From: CAZKCK01 sp964552325 | GTDB lineage: Bacteria; Bacteroidota; Bacteroidia; Bacteroidales; TTA-H9 | Direction: 5' to 3' | NCBI GenBank assembly: GCA_964552325.1 | Contig: CAZKHA010000036.1 | Location: forward strand, 1-26,621 | DNA: 26,621 nucleotides | Shown: piece after piece, positions 25,199-26,621 of the stretch | How the letters are laid out: each line of letters opens with the position of its first letter | Position numbering within the stretch: position 1 is the stretch's first letter | Notes under the pieces: generated by a model | The model's input: the letters and a program-made list of their open reading frames with translations, nothing else | Database searches by the model: none | Told to the model about the DNA's origin: nothing | Translations under genes and position numbers: made by a program

Positions 25199-26536
25199 AT
25201 GGAAAAACGAAGACTTTATGAAATAGCTATATTGGTTTTCAGTGGATTAGTAATCGTGTCTTATGCTGCCTTTGTTTTTTATACTTCCGTTACTATGGAT
25301 GGCATCATCGGAAATCAAAAGAAATACTCACCAGCTAAGGCGTATTTGTATGGCATACCTATCGATTCAATGCTTGTTGTAAAGGGACTGGTTAAACCTG
25401 GGCAAAGCCTTTCTGATATTCTTGAACCCCATGGTGTTAGTATGAGATCAGTCGATTTGTTGATAAAGCGATCGGCTGGTACTTTCGACCTTCGGAAAAT
25501 AAAGGCAGGAAACCATTACACGCTTATTTGTGCGCCCGATTCGGCCAAAACAGCAACTTACATGGTTTACGAACATACCCCCATTGCTTATGTGGTTTTT
25601 AGGCTTAACGATACACTTAGTGTTCGCCTTGGTCAAAAAGAGCTTACAGTAGTAACCGATACCTTAACAGGAATCATCCATTCTTCGCTTTGGAACGCAT
25701 TAGCTGATAGCGAATCAGGGGCCGAGCTGGCCCTGAAAATGGAGGATATCTTTGGATGGAGTGTCGATTTTTTTAGCCTGCAAAAAGGTGATTCGTTCAA
25801 AGCCATTTACCAAAAACTTACTGTTGATGGAAAAGTTGTGGGAATTGAGCGCATTACATCGGCATGGTTTAAACATTATGGCAAGGACATCTATGCATTT
25901 TGGTACGAACCTGATAGCACAGGCAAGGTGGCCGATTATTTTGATGATGCTGGTAACAGCCTGCGTAGGGCATTTTTAAAAGCTCCCCTAAAGTTTAGCC
26001 GTATTAGCTCGCATTTTACCGGTAGCCGCTTTCATCCAGTGCTTAAAATATACAGGGCTCACCATGGCGTGGATTATGCCGCCCCTAAAGGAACCCCAGT
26101 TTACGCTATTGGCGATGGGGTTGTGGTAGCGGCTGGATACAGTGGAGGTGCCGGCAATTTGGTGAAAATTAAACATAACAGTGTTTATACAACACAAAGC
26201 TGCCATTTTTCGAAAATTGCAGCTGGTATAAAGCCCGGGGTACGCGTTAAACAAGGTCAGGTTATTGGATATGTTGGCAGCACTGGCTTATCCACGGGGC
26301 CACATCTCGATTTCAGGTTTTATAAAAACGGGGCACCCATAAATCCCCTAAAAGTTGAATCACCTCCCACCAACCCTGTGCCTGCCGCTTATAAAGCTGA
26401 TTTCGATAAACTGGCAAACGCCCAAAAAACAGCTTTAAATGGCGTAGTTGTAAAAGAAAAACGGCACAAAACCAAACCTATTATACCCTTTAGGAACGCA
26501 TTTGACTTTTGGCCATTCAATAAAATGGGGAACTAA
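25199..26536 (+). CDS. Membrane-anchored M23 family metallopeptidase
   Basis: ATG 25199 is preferred because MEKRRLYE leads straight into a signal-anchor helix (about residues 9-33); ATG 25187 or TTG 25175 would only lengthen the N-terminus. The 445-residue form has a membrane anchor, a periplasmic region with a LysM/OapA-like element (VKGLVKPGQSLSDILEPHGV), an intermediate beta domain as in MepM-type enzymes, and a C-terminal M23 domain: RFHPVLK, HHGVDYAAPKGTPVYA (His and Asp zinc ligands), GQVIGYVGSTGLSTGPHL and a trailing NPLKVE. Such enzymes cut peptide cross-links in peptidoglycan. The usual HLH zinc/catalytic motif reads HLD here, so activity should be tested. The gene follows the iorB terminator and is probably transcribed alone. 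Confidence 0.92.
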   Translation: MEKRRLYEIAILVFSGLVIVSYAAFVFYTSVTMDGIIGNQKKYSPAKAYLYGIPIDSMLVVKGLVKPGQSLSDILEPHGVSMRSVDLLIKRSAGTFDLRKIKAGNHYTLICAPDSAKTATYMVYEHTPIAYVVFRLNDTLSVRLGQKELTVVTDTLTGIIHSSLWNALADSESGAELALKMEDIFGWSVDFFSLQKGDSFKAIYQKLTVDGKVVGIERITSAWFKHYGKDIYAFWYEPDSTGKVADYFDDAGNSLRRAFLKAPLKFSRISSHFTGSRFHPVLKIYRAHHGVDYAAPKGTPVYAIGDGVVVAAGYSGGAGNLVKIKHNSVYTTQSCHFSKIAAGIKPGVRVKQGQVIGYVGSTGLSTGPHLDFRFYKNGAPINPLKVESPPTNPVPAAYKADFDKLANAQKTALNGVVVKEKRHKTKPIIPFRNAFDFWPFNKMGN

Positions 26537-26570
26537 TAAGAAACTTAGTTTAATAAAGTCCCCATTTTTT
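26522..26570. terminator. Hairpin shared by converging gene ends
   Basis: AAAATGGGGA (26522-26531) pairs perfectly with TCCCCATTTT (26559-26568) across a 27-nt loop, followed on the plus strand by two more T. The left arm lies in the last codons of the M23 gene and the right arm in the last codons of the minus-strand receiver gene; it may act in both directions. Confidence 0.55.
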
Positions 26571-26621
26571 CAAGTAAGTCGTTCCTGTCATATGGTTTGG
26601 CCAAAAATTCATCGCAGCCTG
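26545..26621 (-). CDS. Response-regulator receiver domain, C-terminal fragment
   Basis: The right edge holds the last 24 codons and stop of a minus-strand gene: GCDEFLAKPYDRNDLLEKMG and a few more residues. GCDEFLAKP is the conserved end of a receiver domain, with the Lys-Pro pair that contacts the phosphorylated Asp. Because the protein ends soon after, the receiver is C-terminal, as in a hybrid kinase or a single-domain regulator; which one cannot be decided from the window. It adds a sixth receiver to the signalling content here. The gene converges on the M23 peptidase, with 8 bp between the stops. Confidence 0.85.
   Translation of the reverse strand, partial: GCDEFLAKPYDRNDLLEKMGTLLN

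Overview
The window looks like a Bacteroidota chromosome, probably from a draft or metagenome-derived assembly because a run of 100 N interrupts one gene. The signs are: TAnnTTTG-type -7 boxes ahead of most transcription units, a TonB-dependent receptor with an N-terminal carboxypeptidase-regulatory-like domain, a secreted protein with a type IX secretion (T9SS) tail, large hybrid histidine kinases, cinA next to rpmB, and moderately AT-rich DNA. The order within the phylum cannot be fixed from this sequence; the ferredoxin-dependent keto-acid oxidoreductase IorAB suggests an anaerobic or facultative lifestyle (inference).

Layout. 1-2878 (minus): an MsbA-type ABC exporter followed 9 bp later by an M20 amidohydrolase that runs off the left edge. 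2985-8015 (plus): cinA, rpmB (closed by a strong terminator), then a TonB-dependent receptor and, 2 bp after its stop, an RNase D-like 3'-5' exonuclease. 8012-9058 (minus): CorA, whose stop codon overlaps the exonuclease stop. 9495-12527 (plus): a soluble multi-PAS hybrid histidine kinase broken by the assembly gap. 12528-12880: a non-coding stretch with a nested inverted-repeat element built round a perfect 19-bp GC-rich hairpin. 12881-15262 (minus): an AcpH-like phosphodiesterase and a secreted HAF-repeat/choice-of-anchor-D/T9SS protein. 15416-22587 (plus): CheR, a membrane hybrid kinase with two receivers, and a REC-PAS3-GAF-kinase-REC protein whose start overlaps the preceding stop. 22861-25089 (plus): iorAB with a good promoter and terminator. 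25199-26536 (plus): a membrane-anchored M23 peptidase. 26545-26621 (minus): the last 24 codons of another receiver domain.

How the genes fit together. The signalling island is the most notable part: three hybrid kinases and six receiver domains, counting the fragment at the right edge, plus a CheR methyltransferase. Within the window there is no CheB, CheA, CheW, methyl-accepting signalling domain, HPt domain or DNA-binding output. CheR and the two kinases after it read as one operon, probably a phosphorelay with a methylation input whose substrate is not obvious. The other genes are mostly housekeeping or envelope functions: lipid or drug export, Mg2+ uptake, outer-membrane import, peptidoglycan cleavage, pyridine-nucleotide salvage, ACP turnover and aromatic amino-acid fermentation.
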